A stretch of 45,252 bases of DNA. Origin: Halobacteriovorax sp. (GTDB taxonomy: Bacteria > Bdellovibrionota > Bacteriovoracia > Bacteriovoracales > Bacteriovoracaceae). The notes under the pieces were generated by a model. That model was not told where the DNA came from. It made no database searches and worked only from the letters and a program-made list of their open reading frames with translations. The stretch spans positions 1-45,252 of the forward strand of contig JAIFLR010000044.1 of assembly GCA_020048985.1 (NCBI GenBank), written 5' to 3'. Below, piece after piece: positions 16,901 to 24,879 of the stretch (position 1 is its first letter; every line of letters begins with the position of its first letter). Position numbers and translations under genes: made by a program.

Positions 16901-18329
16901 AAAAGTCATCCGATGCAAGATTAATTCTTACAGTAAAGTTTGTATCAGAAGTGACAGTACAACCACTTTTCGTTGAACCAGCAGTCGTAGGACAAGCCAC
17001 TGTAGTCAGCGTTCCAAAAGCTACTGTTGGCTTGGCGTTTTGTGGTTTAACGTTAAAGTTCCATGTCACTGGATAAGTTCCAAGCGAGCTGTTCATATCG
17101 GAAGTGGCATACTCTTGTCCAGTTGCTTCATCTACTACTCTTGCGACTAGTGTATGAGACTGAGCAGTTAAAGAAGAAGAGTTGGAGAAGATAACGGAGT
17201 TAAGAGTGGCTGCAAGCGCATCAGTTAAGCACACCTTATTATCAATGGCACTGGTGAGTCCAGAATAGACGAGTGTTCCGCCATCTAGGTAGTAATCAAC
17301 TCTCACGAAATCACTATCACCAGTATAGGTACCTTCACCACTGGCGACACTCACACAGTAGTCACCTTGAGCAACACCACCAGTAGGGATGAAGTTTAAG
17401 GTAGTAGAGGCGGTGTAGGCCACACTGTCATAGGCAGTTGTCACAGCTGCAAAGGCTGGACTCGCTGATGCAGAATAAATATCTCTATTGGTTATTTTTG
17501 AAAGAGATGGGTGAGAAACTGTGGCACTCCACTGTTGTTCGGCCACAACCTCGGCCGCAGTGTTAGTGACTCGAGCAATAATGGTATAAGCACCGATAGC
17601 AGTACCATCAACCAGGAAGGGATCAAATGCATAGACAGGATAGTTGGATCCGCTTGAACTTAAACTTCCTGCTGGAGAACTTGTAGGGAAAGTATCAGTC
17701 TCTGAATCAATTAAAACTCCCGCACGGTAAAGTTTCCAGTCGGTTCTATAACCAGCGCCAGTCATCGTGGCTCCGTTATTTTTTACCGTGAAAGAAAAGT
17801 TTTGAGGAACACTTGATGGCGTATAGGTAGAGGCGTATAGAGCTGGAGTGACTGTTGACGACTGGATAATAGGTTTAGGATTGTCATTGATTTTGACTTC
17901 AAAGCTATGGGAGTCCACGATGTTATTACTCGTGTCCTTTATTTTCACAGAAATAATATGAGTTCCAACTTCAGTCGCAAGATAACTCGGGGCAAATGAA
18001 TAAGATGTAGGTGTTGAAGGAGAAATTGAAACAGGGACACCACTAAAGATACGCTCCCACTCAACAGTGTAGGTTTGAGCGTATGGATTAGAGATCACGA
18101 TACTTAATGTAATAGGAGTCGTGTCGTTCTTATATTTTGTCAGTGAAGAAGTTGGTAAGAAAGAATCAATACTGATGAATGAGCTGGGCCCGTTCACTAC
18201 AGGGACACATGTCCTTAAAGCAGCATTGAATGCTTCGTTGGAGCCACACTCCGTCTGCTTTGTTTGAGGCACACAGGCCGCAAAAATGAGGAGTGACAAT
18301 AATAGAGCAATAGATTTGAAACCAACCAT
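13935..18329 (-). CDS. Giant lipoprotein with Ig/PKD-like domains and a propeller-like C-terminal half
   Basis: A 1464-residue lipoprotein with lipobox cysteine C19 (LLIFAAC). After an N-terminal cysteine pair (ECGS, RTCVP), residues about 50-800 consist of Ig/PKD-like beta-sandwich units with tyrosine- and threonine-rich strands (YTVEWERIF, THIISVKIKDT, SHTLVARVVDE, SYQIQAEI) and several cysteine pairs. Residues about 830-1440 change character to repeated blade-like strands (ELYVAYLASE, NLWIAMVSK, TNAWVIAKTS, EARLFAVSKG), suggesting a beta-propeller. One segment around residues 1020-1100 (about 15,030-15,270 in the window) resembles a small module found in surface and phage tail fibre proteins. 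It is probably exposed at the cell surface; the function is unknown. AAGGAAAG precedes the ATG. Confidence 0.75.
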   Translation of the reverse strand: MVGFKSIALLLSLLIFAACVPQTKQTECGSNEAFNAALRTCVPVVNGPSSFISIDSFLPTSSLTKYKNDTTPITLSIVISNPYAQTYTVEWERIFSGVPVSISPSTPTSYSFAPSYLATEVGTHIISVKIKDTSNNIVDSHSFEVKINDNPKPIIQSSTVTPALYASTYTPSSVPQNFSFTVKNNGATMTGAGYRTDWKLYRAGVLIDSETDTFPTSSPAGSLSSSGSNYPVYAFDPFLVDGTAIGAYTIIARVTNTAAEVVAEQQWSATVSHPSLSKITNRDIYSASASPAFAAVTTAYDSVAYTASTTLNFIPTGGVAQGDYCVSVASGEGTYTGDSDFVRVDYYLDGGTLVYSGLTSAIDNKVCLTDALAATLNSVIFSNSSSLTAQSHTLVARVVDEATGQEYATSDMNSSLGTYPVTWNFNVKPQNAKPTVAFGTLTTVACPTTAGSTKSGCTVTSDTNFTVRINLASDDFYYTAFDETKFDYSIRLYDNGVNIQTCTKTDPGYTGATDVNGNPSGGNGYECVFRIESYNGTGPINLNSHSYQIQAEISDTGSPISGTGMTSSSLTWNFAVNGVDEYQSAPTLGVWSVSAAIEGSGVGSSPITFSVPVSDAELDNFNYTIRYCTDDLVVGVCPSYATLTSGTITRTTNTNPYPLSVTYTLPEDFLLGLPDINCDQVLRNTPCNVNFDIVIEDDPDTETPEDATSNLMISSITNTNPPPTLNTAGSSPAPSAFSAATTFAFVGNPISISNTPSSILADTSAVAAEKTYRYQWFIRNNLTSPFPIAYTEIVGATGPNLIWTPSHIKDTNVATDNPLSFILCVEDHPAAAVTTPNITDSTCNDPLLANPSVGALPWTVTVLNNLAIVEDLSAAPNPDELANAPGDLGTETAIWYEAPTTFNGVTSSAAYIAMIGNDKDIHIKKVLVKDRAAIDTLNATDIVSMYPLATGVVDSVKDLSITGTATELYVAYLASETGAPGSFYPQVRRIDLLATAGKTVPNIHEGKFGFDYNGLGLINNCNPSGDCTATAASGVTSITFNPSAASITQEIFLQTPNGNFEVNFGTYNGIDTICSTCSGTTMASNLATLINASTDPLLAGYSAIAAGNTVTINGARSGDYFDAKADGNARIADRMGKIYVSGGNWYLPFINTSLGGGNNDKLSVYTASTGGIMSTSTAEAILEPSTTAGLASMDAAIAFDNYYDGTNLWIAMVSKTGSAGRLYKVNPSTYAYNATAGADWLSIMASDALLDIQVAGSTTNAWVIAKTSVASDYKIGVYDINVDLAAAADEFEIDNSANVDASSDTDDYFNYGDISSLRIIPYGTEARLFAVSKGTSSPVAYKLYAARLRKVSSLWTLSCGDCQTVSESSADYSLSSYVSLGVAPIRDNPSALYRLSSDGSFGNQGIKDVAFVSFGRTDIANAATCDPAMGVFNMEGENIDSTTIFAGANPNEDAGLFRPPFIKN

Positions 18330-18571
18330 AGTTTCTTTCCTTTTAATTCCGTCTCAAGCTTTATCGGACTTTTTTCTGAAATTCCTTAGGCTTGGAACGA
18401 AGTCAGAATTATGGGTTGACTCTATTGTCCCTTTCTCATGGCAGTCCAGTCAGGTATTTGACGGAATTCTTCAGGAAATCAGTGATTTACAAAGGAAGTC
18501 TGCGGAGGCAAAATTTTAGTGTCACGGCAATATTGACCATATTAGTTGGCATCCTAAACAAGGAAGGACGA

Positions 18572-19432
18572 ATGTTCTCTTTTTTAAAACCGAACCAAAC
18601 CACTACTCAGAATCAGGGTAAAGTTATTGCGCTGATGAACCAAAAGGGTGGAGTGGGTAAAACGACTATGGCCTTTAATCTTGCCCATGCGTTTGCTCAT
18701 CAAGGTAAAAAAGTTCTTTGTCTAGATATGGATCCACAGGGTAACTTCACTTCGCTATTTAATGTTGAGGTGCCTGAAAAGCACATGCACCATTTACTGG
18801 TGAATTCAGTTAAAGAGCTGAAGGCGCTTCATTCTTCAGTTTTAATTTCTGATGTCATTATGAAAACAGAACAGGAAGCGGGAGTTCATATCGATCTTCT
18901 TCCAGCTGGTCAGGAGCTGTCTGGATTTGAATTAACGGTTGCTGGAATCAATGCTCCTAGACAACTCATCTTGAAGAAATTTATTGAGAAGTATGAGCTG
19001 CGTTCTCAGTATGACGTTATTGTGATTGATGGTCCGCCAACTCTTGGTCTATTGGTGGTTAATATTTTGTGTGCCGCTGATGGTGTCCTTTATCCATTCG
19101 TTCCTGACCGTTTCTCTGAGCAGGGATTAAAAAATATTCTGCAAGTTGTCTCGGATATTGCAGAGATGGAAATCACTTCGACGCCAAAAAACCTCGGCTA
19201 TATTCCCAACCTTTTTGATGTTCGCCGCAAGCAGGCCGGATCTGACCTGGCCCATATTAAGGAAACATTAGGGGAGGCATTTGTGTACGAAGCCTTCACA
19301 AATAAGGTACAGTTCGGAAAATCATTGGCCCAGAGAAAATCTGTATTCCAGTTTAAATCATCTGAGTACAAAGATCTTCAACGTCAATTTACGATGATGA
19401 CTGAAAATGTGCAAAGGGAGCTACTCTCATGA
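18572..19432 (+). CDS. ParA/Soj-family ATPase
   Basis: A 286-residue Walker-type partition ATPase. The start is taken at the ATG at 18572 because AGGAAGG lies 4 bases upstream and the text before it has no family character. The deviant Walker A motif is NQKGGVGKTT (23-32, lysines K25 and K30), followed by CLDMDPQGNFTSLF (50-63, D52 and D54) and VIVIDGPPTLGLL. ParA proteins bind DNA as ATP dimers and position chromosomes, plasmids or protein clusters. No ParB-like gene follows, only a 79-residue protein overlapping by four bases. It may therefore be an orphan positioning ATPase rather than the chromosome-partition ParA, which usually sits with parB near the origin. Confidence 0.88.
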   Translation: MFSFLKPNQTTTQNQGKVIALMNQKGGVGKTTMAFNLAHAFAHQGKKVLCLDMDPQGNFTSLFNVEVPEKHMHHLLVNSVKELKALHSSVLISDVIMKTEQEAGVHIDLLPAGQELSGFELTVAGINAPRQLILKKFIEKYELRSQYDVIVIDGPPTLGLLVVNILCAADGVLYPFVPDRFSEQGLKNILQVVSDIAEMEITSTPKNLGYIPNLFDVRRKQAGSDLAHIKETLGEAFVYEAFTNKVQFGKSLAQRKSVFQFKSSEYKDLQRQFTMMTENVQRELLS

Positions 19433-19668
19433 AAAACAAAAATCCACTTTACGTAGTCAAAGGTAAGGATGTGCAGGAAGCAAAAGATATTTTTGATTTA
19501 GTGATTAAGAAGCTCAATCTGGAACCAGTGGTTCAGTTTATTCAGAATATGCTAAAAATGATTTTAGAGAATATCAAAAGCTACCCAACATTTTTGGCAA
19601 TGAAGAATCTCTTAGATGAGCTCGTGGTAAAATACTTTGGGATCGTTAAGAAATTTGGACTGGCCTAG
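19429..19668 (+). CDS. Small helical protein paired with the ParA-like ATPase
   Basis: A 79-residue protein whose ATG overlaps the ParA stop (ATGA), so its translation is coupled. The composition is helical and amphipathic, with many lysines and hydrophobics (FDLVIKKLNLEP, FIQNMLKMILENI). There is no signal peptide or known domain. Tight coupling suggests it acts with the ATPase, for example as an adaptor or regulator, but no homology supports that. It ends in a 4-base tail-to-tail overlap with the next gene. Confidence 0.6.
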   Translation: MKNKNPLYVVKGKDVQEAKDIFDLVIKKLNLEPVVQFIQNMLKMILENIKSYPTFLAMKNLLDELVVKYFGIVKKFGLA

Positions 19669-19934
19669 TAACTGCGGCGCTTAGGTGCTGCAGTACGGGT
19701 TCTGATACTGTCTTCCAAGTCATTTCCGAAATACTTCTCTTCAAGACTTTTTGTATCAATAGGGCTGGCACTATCTTGTGTCGGTACTTGGGTGGCAGAT
19801 ATAATAGTGACATTGTTGGCCGCTTCTTCAAGAAACTGGAGCTCCTGATTAAGTATTAAGGCTTCCTCGGCTGCATCCTGGGCCCATACAGCAGGGGTTA
19901 ACAAAAGGCCTAGAAGAAGAATTTTACTCATCAT
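19665..19934 (-). CDS. Small secreted protein of unknown function
   Basis: An 89-residue protein with a signal peptide (MMSKILLLGLLLTPAVWA, predicted cut before QDAAEE). The mature part is acidic in its first third (EEALILNQELQFLEEAANN), then threonine/serine-rich, and ends basic (TRTAAPKRRSY). No cysteine or known motif is present. It is convergent with and just touches the small partner of ParA, and is divergent from queA, so the roughly 60 bases upstream must hold promoters for both. Confidence 0.6.
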   Translation of the reverse strand: MMSKILLLGLLLTPAVWAQDAAEEALILNQELQFLEEAANNVTIISATQVPTQDSASPIDTKSLEEKYFGNDLEDSIRTRTAAPKRRSY

Positions 19935-19998
19935 GTTGGATCTCCTATGGTAAAGGATACCTACTTTTTGACCATTACCACAAGCTTGATTGAAAAAA

Positions 19999-21054
19999 AT
20001 GACTGATCTTCTGCTGCAAAACTACGATTTTTTCCTTCCTCCTGAGCTTATAGCATCTCGTCCGGTGGTAGACCGACATTCTTCCAGGCTTTTGGTCTAT
20101 GATGAGGCCAAGGACGAGGTCACTCATACTTTTTATCATAAAATCGGGGATTTTCTCCCGGCCGGCTCTACTTTGGTATTTAACAGATCCAAGGTCTTCC
20201 CATGTCGCTTGATTGGTAAAAAGACCAGCGGAGGCGAAGCAGAGGTTTTTGTGTTGTCCCTGATTAGTGATCGGGGGCTTTACCCAGGTCTGATTCGGGC
20301 CGCGGGAAAACGACGAGTAGGAGATGAGTTTCACTTCGATGGGTTAGTGGCAAAACTAAGAGAAGTGAAAGGGGATGGTACATTTTTAATTTCATTTAAT
20401 TGCTCCCACGCCGAATTAATAGCAAAACTCAACGTGATTGGGCGCATACCAATCCCTCCCTATATCCGGAATGGTGTTTCGGATGACGAGGATAAAAGAA
20501 CCTATCAAACAGTTTATGCCCAGGAAACGGGCTCAGTAGCGGCACCTACCGCAGGTCTGCATTTTTCTCACGAACTTCTGGAAAATTTGAAAACCCAAGG
20601 CCATAAACTTGCCACAGTCACCTTGCATGTGGGCGCGGGAACGTTTGCTCCGGTGAAGTCAGAAAATATTCTTGAGCACAAAATGCATGAGGAATTTTTT
20701 AGTATTGATGAAGAGAATCTCAAAGTTATTCAAGATGCTTCGTTTCGAGTGGCAGTGGGGACAACGAGTTTGAGAACTCTGGAGAGCTCATGGCGGGATG
20801 GGAATGTGCAGTTTGATCCCTCTGCAGGTCTTAAAGGCACTTCTATCTTCCTCCACCCAGGGAAAAAGGCCGAGTCCATTGACGCCCTCGTGACTAACTT
20901 TCACCTTCCAAAATCTTCCCTGATCATGCTCGTGAGTTCTCTCATTGGCAGAGAAAAAGTACTGGAACTTTATCAGCTTGCGATCAAAGAAAAATACCGC
21001 TTTTTCTCCTATGGCGACGGTATGCTGATTCTCCGTAAAGGCCGCCAAAAATAA
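19999..21054 (+). CDS. queA: S-adenosylmethionine:tRNA ribosyltransferase-isomerase
   Basis: QueA moves the ribosyl part of SAM to preQ1 in tRNA, giving epoxyqueuosine, the second tRNA-bound step of queuosine synthesis. Family landmarks run the full length: LPPELIASRPV near the start, STLVFNRSKVFPCRLIGKK, GRIPIPPYI, YQTVYAQETGSVAAPTAGLHF, THLHVGAGTF-like TLHVGAGTFAPV, and NFHLPKSSLIMLVSSLIG near the end. The start is taken at the ATG at 19999, three codons inside an in-frame TTG. It is unlinked to its partner tgt, which lies 18 kb away on the same strand in this window. Confidence 0.95.
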   Translation: MTDLLLQNYDFFLPPELIASRPVVDRHSSRLLVYDEAKDEVTHTFYHKIGDFLPAGSTLVFNRSKVFPCRLIGKKTSGGEAEVFVLSLISDRGLYPGLIRAAGKRRVGDEFHFDGLVAKLREVKGDGTFLISFNCSHAELIAKLNVIGRIPIPPYIRNGVSDDEDKRTYQTVYAQETGSVAAPTAGLHFSHELLENLKTQGHKLATVTLHVGAGTFAPVKSENILEHKMHEEFFSIDEENLKVIQDASFRVAVGTTSLRTLESSWRDGNVQFDPSAGLKGTSIFLHPGKKAESIDALVTNFHLPKSSLIMLVSSLIGREKVLELYQLAIKEKYRFFSYGDGMLILRKGRQK

Positions 21055-21148
21055 GAGTGGCAATTCTTCGCTCCTTCACAATATCATTATCGTAATAAAG
21101 TATAGTTTCTTACCTCTGAAGATGCTGGCTCGCATCAAGGATTGAATA

Positions 21149-21832
21149 ATGACTTTTCTCTACGAAGTTAAGAATCTCGATTTTAATTATCAGCTGGAAG
21201 GAATTCAATTTCAGGCACTCAAAAAAGTGAACCTGAAAGTTTCCGCTGGTGACGTCATGACGTTTGCTGGCCCGTCAGGTTCAGGCAAATCGACATTGTT
21301 GAATCTTATGGGGTTGATGGAGGAAACTTCCAACGACATGATTTTTTACAATGGCAATTGCATGGGAAGCATGGGGAATGAGGACAAGAATAACATTCGC
21401 CGATTCGACATCGGCTTTATTTTTCAAAGCTTCCATCTTTTTCCTGTCCTCACGGCCTATGAGAACATTGAATTCTTCCTCATACGCCAGGGAGTCGATG
21501 AAAAGAAACGAAAAGAATTAATTCAAGAATCAATGGAAGTTCTTGGCATCAGTGATCTGCAAAATAAACGGCCGACTCAGCTCTCGGGAGGGCAGCGCCA
21601 GCGGGTCGCTATTGCTCGCGCCTTGGCGAAGAGGCCTAAAGTCATCATCGCAGATGAACCTACAGCAAGCTTAGATCAAAAAAATGGTGAAGCCGTAGTC
21701 GATCATCTCTTTGGGATTAATAAAAAGTTTGGAACTACTATCATTGTCGCCAGTCATGATCCCATGGTGCTTCGTCATTCGCCCAAAATCATTAACCTCA
21801 TTGACGGTGAAATTCAGAAGGAGAGTCTATGA
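21149..21832 (+). CDS. ABC transporter ATPase, LolD/MacB type
   Basis: A 227-residue ATPase with Walker A GPSGSGKST (41-49), Q-loop IFQSFHLFP (91-99), signature LSGGQRQRVAIARAL (145-159), Walker B VIIADEP (165-171) and the H-loop in ASHDP. Sequence style and partners place it in the LolD/MacB/FtsE group, which drives periplasmic lipoprotein release or mechanotransmission rather than classical transport. It is the first gene of a four-gene operon (ATPase, permease, LolA-like, barrel) joined by 4-base overlaps or 1-base gaps. AAGGA lies 8 bases before the ATG. Confidence 0.88.
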   Translation: MTFLYEVKNLDFNYQLEGIQFQALKKVNLKVSAGDVMTFAGPSGSGKSTLLNLMGLMEETSNDMIFYNGNCMGSMGNEDKNNIRRFDIGFIFQSFHLFPVLTAYENIEFFLIRQGVDEKKRKELIQESMEVLGISDLQNKRPTQLSGGQRQRVAIARALAKRPKVIIADEPTASLDQKNGEAVVDHLFGINKKFGTTIIVASHDPMVLRHSPKIINLIDGEIQKESL

Positions 21833-23028
21833 TTCTTAAATTCTCTTTTCGAAATATCTGGCGTCAGCGCTCACGAGCGATTGCAGTCCTCGCGACGATT
21901 TCACTAGGTATAAGTGCTTTGATGATCTACCACGGATTTAATGCTGGGATCATGAATCAGTACCGTGAAAATACTATTCGAGCGCGTTTTGGTCACGGCC
22001 AGATTAATACCAAAGGCTACCGGGACCAGATCTGGGATAAGCCGTGGTCAAAATGGATTGATCCTTCATCCACCTTTGTTCAGGACTTGAGAGCGCGTCC
22101 CGAAGTGGAATTTGTTTTTCCCCGGATCGCTTTTTACGCACTTTTAAATAACGGCGAGAAAACCCTCTCTGGTGCTGGCGAAGGCGTCGATGGAAGAAGT
22201 GAATCAAAGTTTTTCACGACACTCAACGTGATTGAAGGAAAAATTTTATCTGATGAAGAAGAAGGAATTCTTCTCGGTAAAGGCTTGGCCGCGGCCCTGG
22301 GGCTTAAAGTTGGAGACCGGGTAACAGTACTTTCGAACACTCACGCAGGAAGCTTAAATGCAGTGGATGTGTATGTTACAGGGATCTTCTTTGCTGGGAT
22401 GAAAAGTTTTGATGATACATTTTTTAGAATTCAGCTGACTAAAGCTCAGGAACTTCTTGATACACAACAAGTGGAATCGATTGCCTTAGGTTTAAGAAAA
22501 CTTGAAGACTGGCCAATGGTGGAGAACTGGGTCAAGAGCAGTAATGATTTTGAAGCAATCCCTTTTAACGTTTTGGATAAAGTGTACTATCAAAATTCAG
22601 TAGATTTTCTTCAGGCCCAGTTCAATTTTATGTTTCTCGTCATCGTGATTATTGTTGTGCTTGGTATATTCAACACTGTGAGTACCATCATCATGGAACG
22701 TAAGGGCGAGATTGGTAACCTCAGGGCCAACGGTGATAGTTATAGGGAAGTGTTAGGGTTGCTTCTGACCGAGAGTCTAATCTTGGGCTTAATGGGTGCT
22801 ACACTGGGACTTATTATTTCTTATGTTTGTAACTTCACTCTTCTATCTCAGGGAATTGAAATGCCCCCTGGTCCCGGAATCACGAGACAATTTACCACTT
22901 TTGTAGAACTTCAACTCAGTTTCATTCCTGTTTGCTACTTAATTGGTATTTTATCAAGTTTATTTGGAACAGTTATGGCCGCAAGAAAAGTTCTTAAAAT
23001 GCCAATCACAGATCTATTAAAAGGTTAA
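21829..23028 (+). CDS. ABC transporter permease, LolC/LolE/FtsX type
   Basis: A 399-residue inner-membrane protein with the MacB/LolE layout. One N-terminal membrane segment (about 17-38) is followed by a large periplasmic domain (about 40-255) and three C-terminal segments forming the FtsX domain. That domain starts at FLVIVIIVVLGIFNTVSTI and has the coupling stretch MERKGEIGNLRANG that contacts the ATPase. The final MPITDLLKG tail is typical. It overlaps the ATPase gene by four bases (ATGA) and is one base from the LolA-like gene. Substrate release to the LolA-like carrier is inferred from this context. Confidence 0.87.
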   Translation: MILKFSFRNIWRQRSRAIAVLATISLGISALMIYHGFNAGIMNQYRENTIRARFGHGQINTKGYRDQIWDKPWSKWIDPSSTFVQDLRARPEVEFVFPRIAFYALLNNGEKTLSGAGEGVDGRSESKFFTTLNVIEGKILSDEEEGILLGKGLAAALGLKVGDRVTVLSNTHAGSLNAVDVYVTGIFFAGMKSFDDTFFRIQLTKAQELLDTQQVESIALGLRKLEDWPMVENWVKSSNDFEAIPFNVLDKVYYQNSVDFLQAQFNFMFLVIVIIVVLGIFNTVSTIIMERKGEIGNLRANGDSYREVLGLLLTESLILGLMGATLGLIISYVCNFTLLSQGIEMPPGPGITRQFTTFVELQLSFIPVCYLIGILSSLFGTVMAARKVLKMPITDLLKG

Positions 23029-23029
23029 T

Positions 23030-23716
23030 ATGAAACTGTTTCTTTTATGCCTCTCTTTCTTTATTTCTAATCTCGCCATGGCGGATGATCTTCTGATGGA
23101 GATTGATAAGTATCGCAACCCAAGTGACGCCTATTCCATGAATGTTCGAATTGTTTCAACCACTGAAAAAGAAGAATCAAGTTTTCTGGTTTATTTAAAG
23201 GGGAGTGACAAGACTCTCATTAAGGTCTTAGGTCCTAAAAAAACTCTTGGGCGCAATATGCTGATGATTGGTGAGAATATGTGGGTTTATATTCCCAACA
23301 TTCGCCGCTCAGTAAGAGTCTCATTAAGTCAGAAGCTCACTGGTGAAGCAGCGAATGGAGATATTTCTCGAATGAGATGGGCCGGGGATTACACGCATAA
23401 GATAGAGAAAAAAGATGCTAAACAGTGGCAGCTCTCACTTGAAGCAACCAAGAAAGGCCTTACCTATTCAAAAATCAATGTCTGGATTGACGCCAAGGAT
23501 AAGCGTCCGCTAAAAGCTGAATTTCTGACACTTTCTGGTAAGACCATAAAGACCGCCACTTACGAGAAATATGAAAAAGTTTTGGGCATGATGAGACCAT
23601 CACAAATTCACATTGTAGATAATCTGAAAAAGGATCAATACTCTGATATCTATATTGAGAAAATGGAGAATAAAAACTTTCCAGATTCACTCTTTACCGA
23701 AAAAAGTCTCGAATGA
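23030..23716 (+). CDS. LolA-like outer-membrane lipoprotein-sorting protein
   Basis: A 228-residue periplasmic protein with a signal peptide (MKLFLLCLSFFISNLAMA, cut before DDLL). The body matches the LolA-like sorting family, with LGPKKTLGRNMLMIGENMW, then YIPNIRRSVRVS, SRMRWAGDY and a KINVWIDAKDKRPLKAEF strand. Such proteins carry hydrophobic cargo across the periplasm in a half-barrel. Encoded just after a LolD/LolE-like pair and just before a beta-barrel, it likely receives cargo from that exporter. It is not the canonical housekeeping LolA by sequence, so a specialised lipid or lipoprotein is probable. Confidence 0.8.
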   Translation: MKLFLLCLSFFISNLAMADDLLMEIDKYRNPSDAYSMNVRIVSTTEKEESSFLVYLKGSDKTLIKVLGPKKTLGRNMLMIGENMWVYIPNIRRSVRVSLSQKLTGEAANGDISRMRWAGDYTHKIEKKDAKQWQLSLEATKKGLTYSKINVWIDAKDKRPLKAEFLTLSGKTIKTATYEKYEKVLGMMRPSQIHIVDNLKKDQYSDIYIEKMENKNFPDSLFTEKSLE

Positions 23717-24879
23717 TTTTCATTCTCCTCCTTCTACCGCTTCTTTCATGGTCTCAGGATTTTTCTCAGAAGAATTTTACTGTGGGCGCACGTAGCAGCT
23801 ATTTTTTGAACGCTGATGACTGGGACAATACTTTTCTTTATTATAATCCCGAATACACTGACGAAACATTTGGTGATTCTGTTGGTATTCGCAGGAAGTT
23901 CAAGTTAAGAGTTTTTGACTACGTTTCAAGCAATGAAAAAGTCATCATAGACCCGCTTGATGTTTCCATGGAGTTTTTTACAAACCAGAATAGTTTTCAA
24001 ATTGGATTCCTGCGCTATCAGTTTTCTGAAACCTTCGGACTTCAACTTCTAGATGTGGCAAATCCTCGAGATTACTCTGAATTTATTTTTAATGACCTGG
24101 CCTGGTCTAAGCGCTCTGTTTTTGGTTTAAATGATACCTATAAATGGAATGATTTTCAGATGCAATTTATACTCACGCTTTGGCCCAATGGGGACAGACT
24201 TCCCTATGCCGGTTCGGCTTTTGATCCGACGGGTGGGCAGATTGATTATGAAGGTGGGGTTGTGAACAGGCCTTGGTTCAAGGATCTGGAATATGGCACA
24301 CGCTTAAAGTACCTGTTTCAAAATGGACTGGATTTAAGTTTTCTTTACTACCATCATTTTAGCCGACCAACATTTCAGGATTTTAAAATCGTTGATAGTA
24401 CTCATATCAAAGCTGAACCCACCTCCGAGCTGGTGGATTCACTTGGAACCTCGGGAAGCTATGTCTTTGAAGAATGGGTCTTAAGGGCCGATGTTCTTTA
24501 TACCTTTGATGATCTCGTCCAAAAGAGCCTCATCGCTTACAAAAGACAAAACCATTTCCAGGCATTAAGTGGGGTTGATCGAAATTTTGAGAAATTTATC
24601 CTGGGGGTACAGAGTCAGAGTGATTTTACCGAAAGACGTCATTTCTTTGGACTAAGAAGTGAATACACCTACCTTGGTTGGTGGAAGCCTTCAGTTATGT
24701 TTTTTAAGAATCTTCAAAGAGATGATCAATGGTTTCAAGTAAAAAACACCTTTCTCAAAGACCAATGGGGTCTCTCCATCACTTACGACAATATCCATGG
24801 CGGCACATCCGAAAGTGACCTCTTTGGATTTTATCGCAACCAGGATCGATTATTAGTTGATACGAGTTTTACTTATTAA
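23713..24879 (+). CDS. Probable outer-membrane beta-barrel of the Lol-like operon
   Basis: A 388-residue protein with a short signal peptide (MIFILLLLPLLSWSQ) and a body rich in aromatic, alternating strands (FKLRVFDYVSS, LKYLFQNGLDLSFLYYHHF, WGLSITYDNIHGG) ending in SFTY, an outer-membrane barrel end. No named family was recognised; proteins in this operon position are often described as porin-like or DUF1302-like. The start overlaps the LolA-like stop (ATGA), so it is the terminal gene of the exporter operon and is plausibly the outer-membrane acceptor. It touches the convergent BtaA-like gene with a 4-base overlap. Confidence 0.65.
   Translation: MIFILLLLPLLSWSQDFSQKNFTVGARSSYFLNADDWDNTFLYYNPEYTDETFGDSVGIRRKFKLRVFDYVSSNEKVIIDPLDVSMEFFTNQNSFQIGFLRYQFSETFGLQLLDVANPRDYSEFIFNDLAWSKRSVFGLNDTYKWNDFQMQFILTLWPNGDRLPYAGSAFDPTGGQIDYEGGVVNRPWFKDLEYGTRLKYLFQNGLDLSFLYYHHFSRPTFQDFKIVDSTHIKAEPTSELVDSLGTSGSYVFEEWVLRADVLYTFDDLVQKSLIAYKRQNHFQALSGVDRNFEKFILGVQSQSDFTERRHFFGLRSEYTYLGWWKPSVMFFKNLQRDDQWFQVKNTFLKDQWGLSITYDNIHGGTSESDLFGFYRNQDRLLVDTSFTY

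Noticed and set aside
18392-18571. Longer N-terminus for the ParA-like protein starting at 18392
   Set aside because: The extra 60 residues have no ParA character, and the ATG at 18572 has a strong AGGAAGG site.
19975-20334. Minus-strand open frame opposite the start of queA
   Set aside because: It lies fully over the coding strand of a well-supported queA, and no ribosome site or domain supports it.
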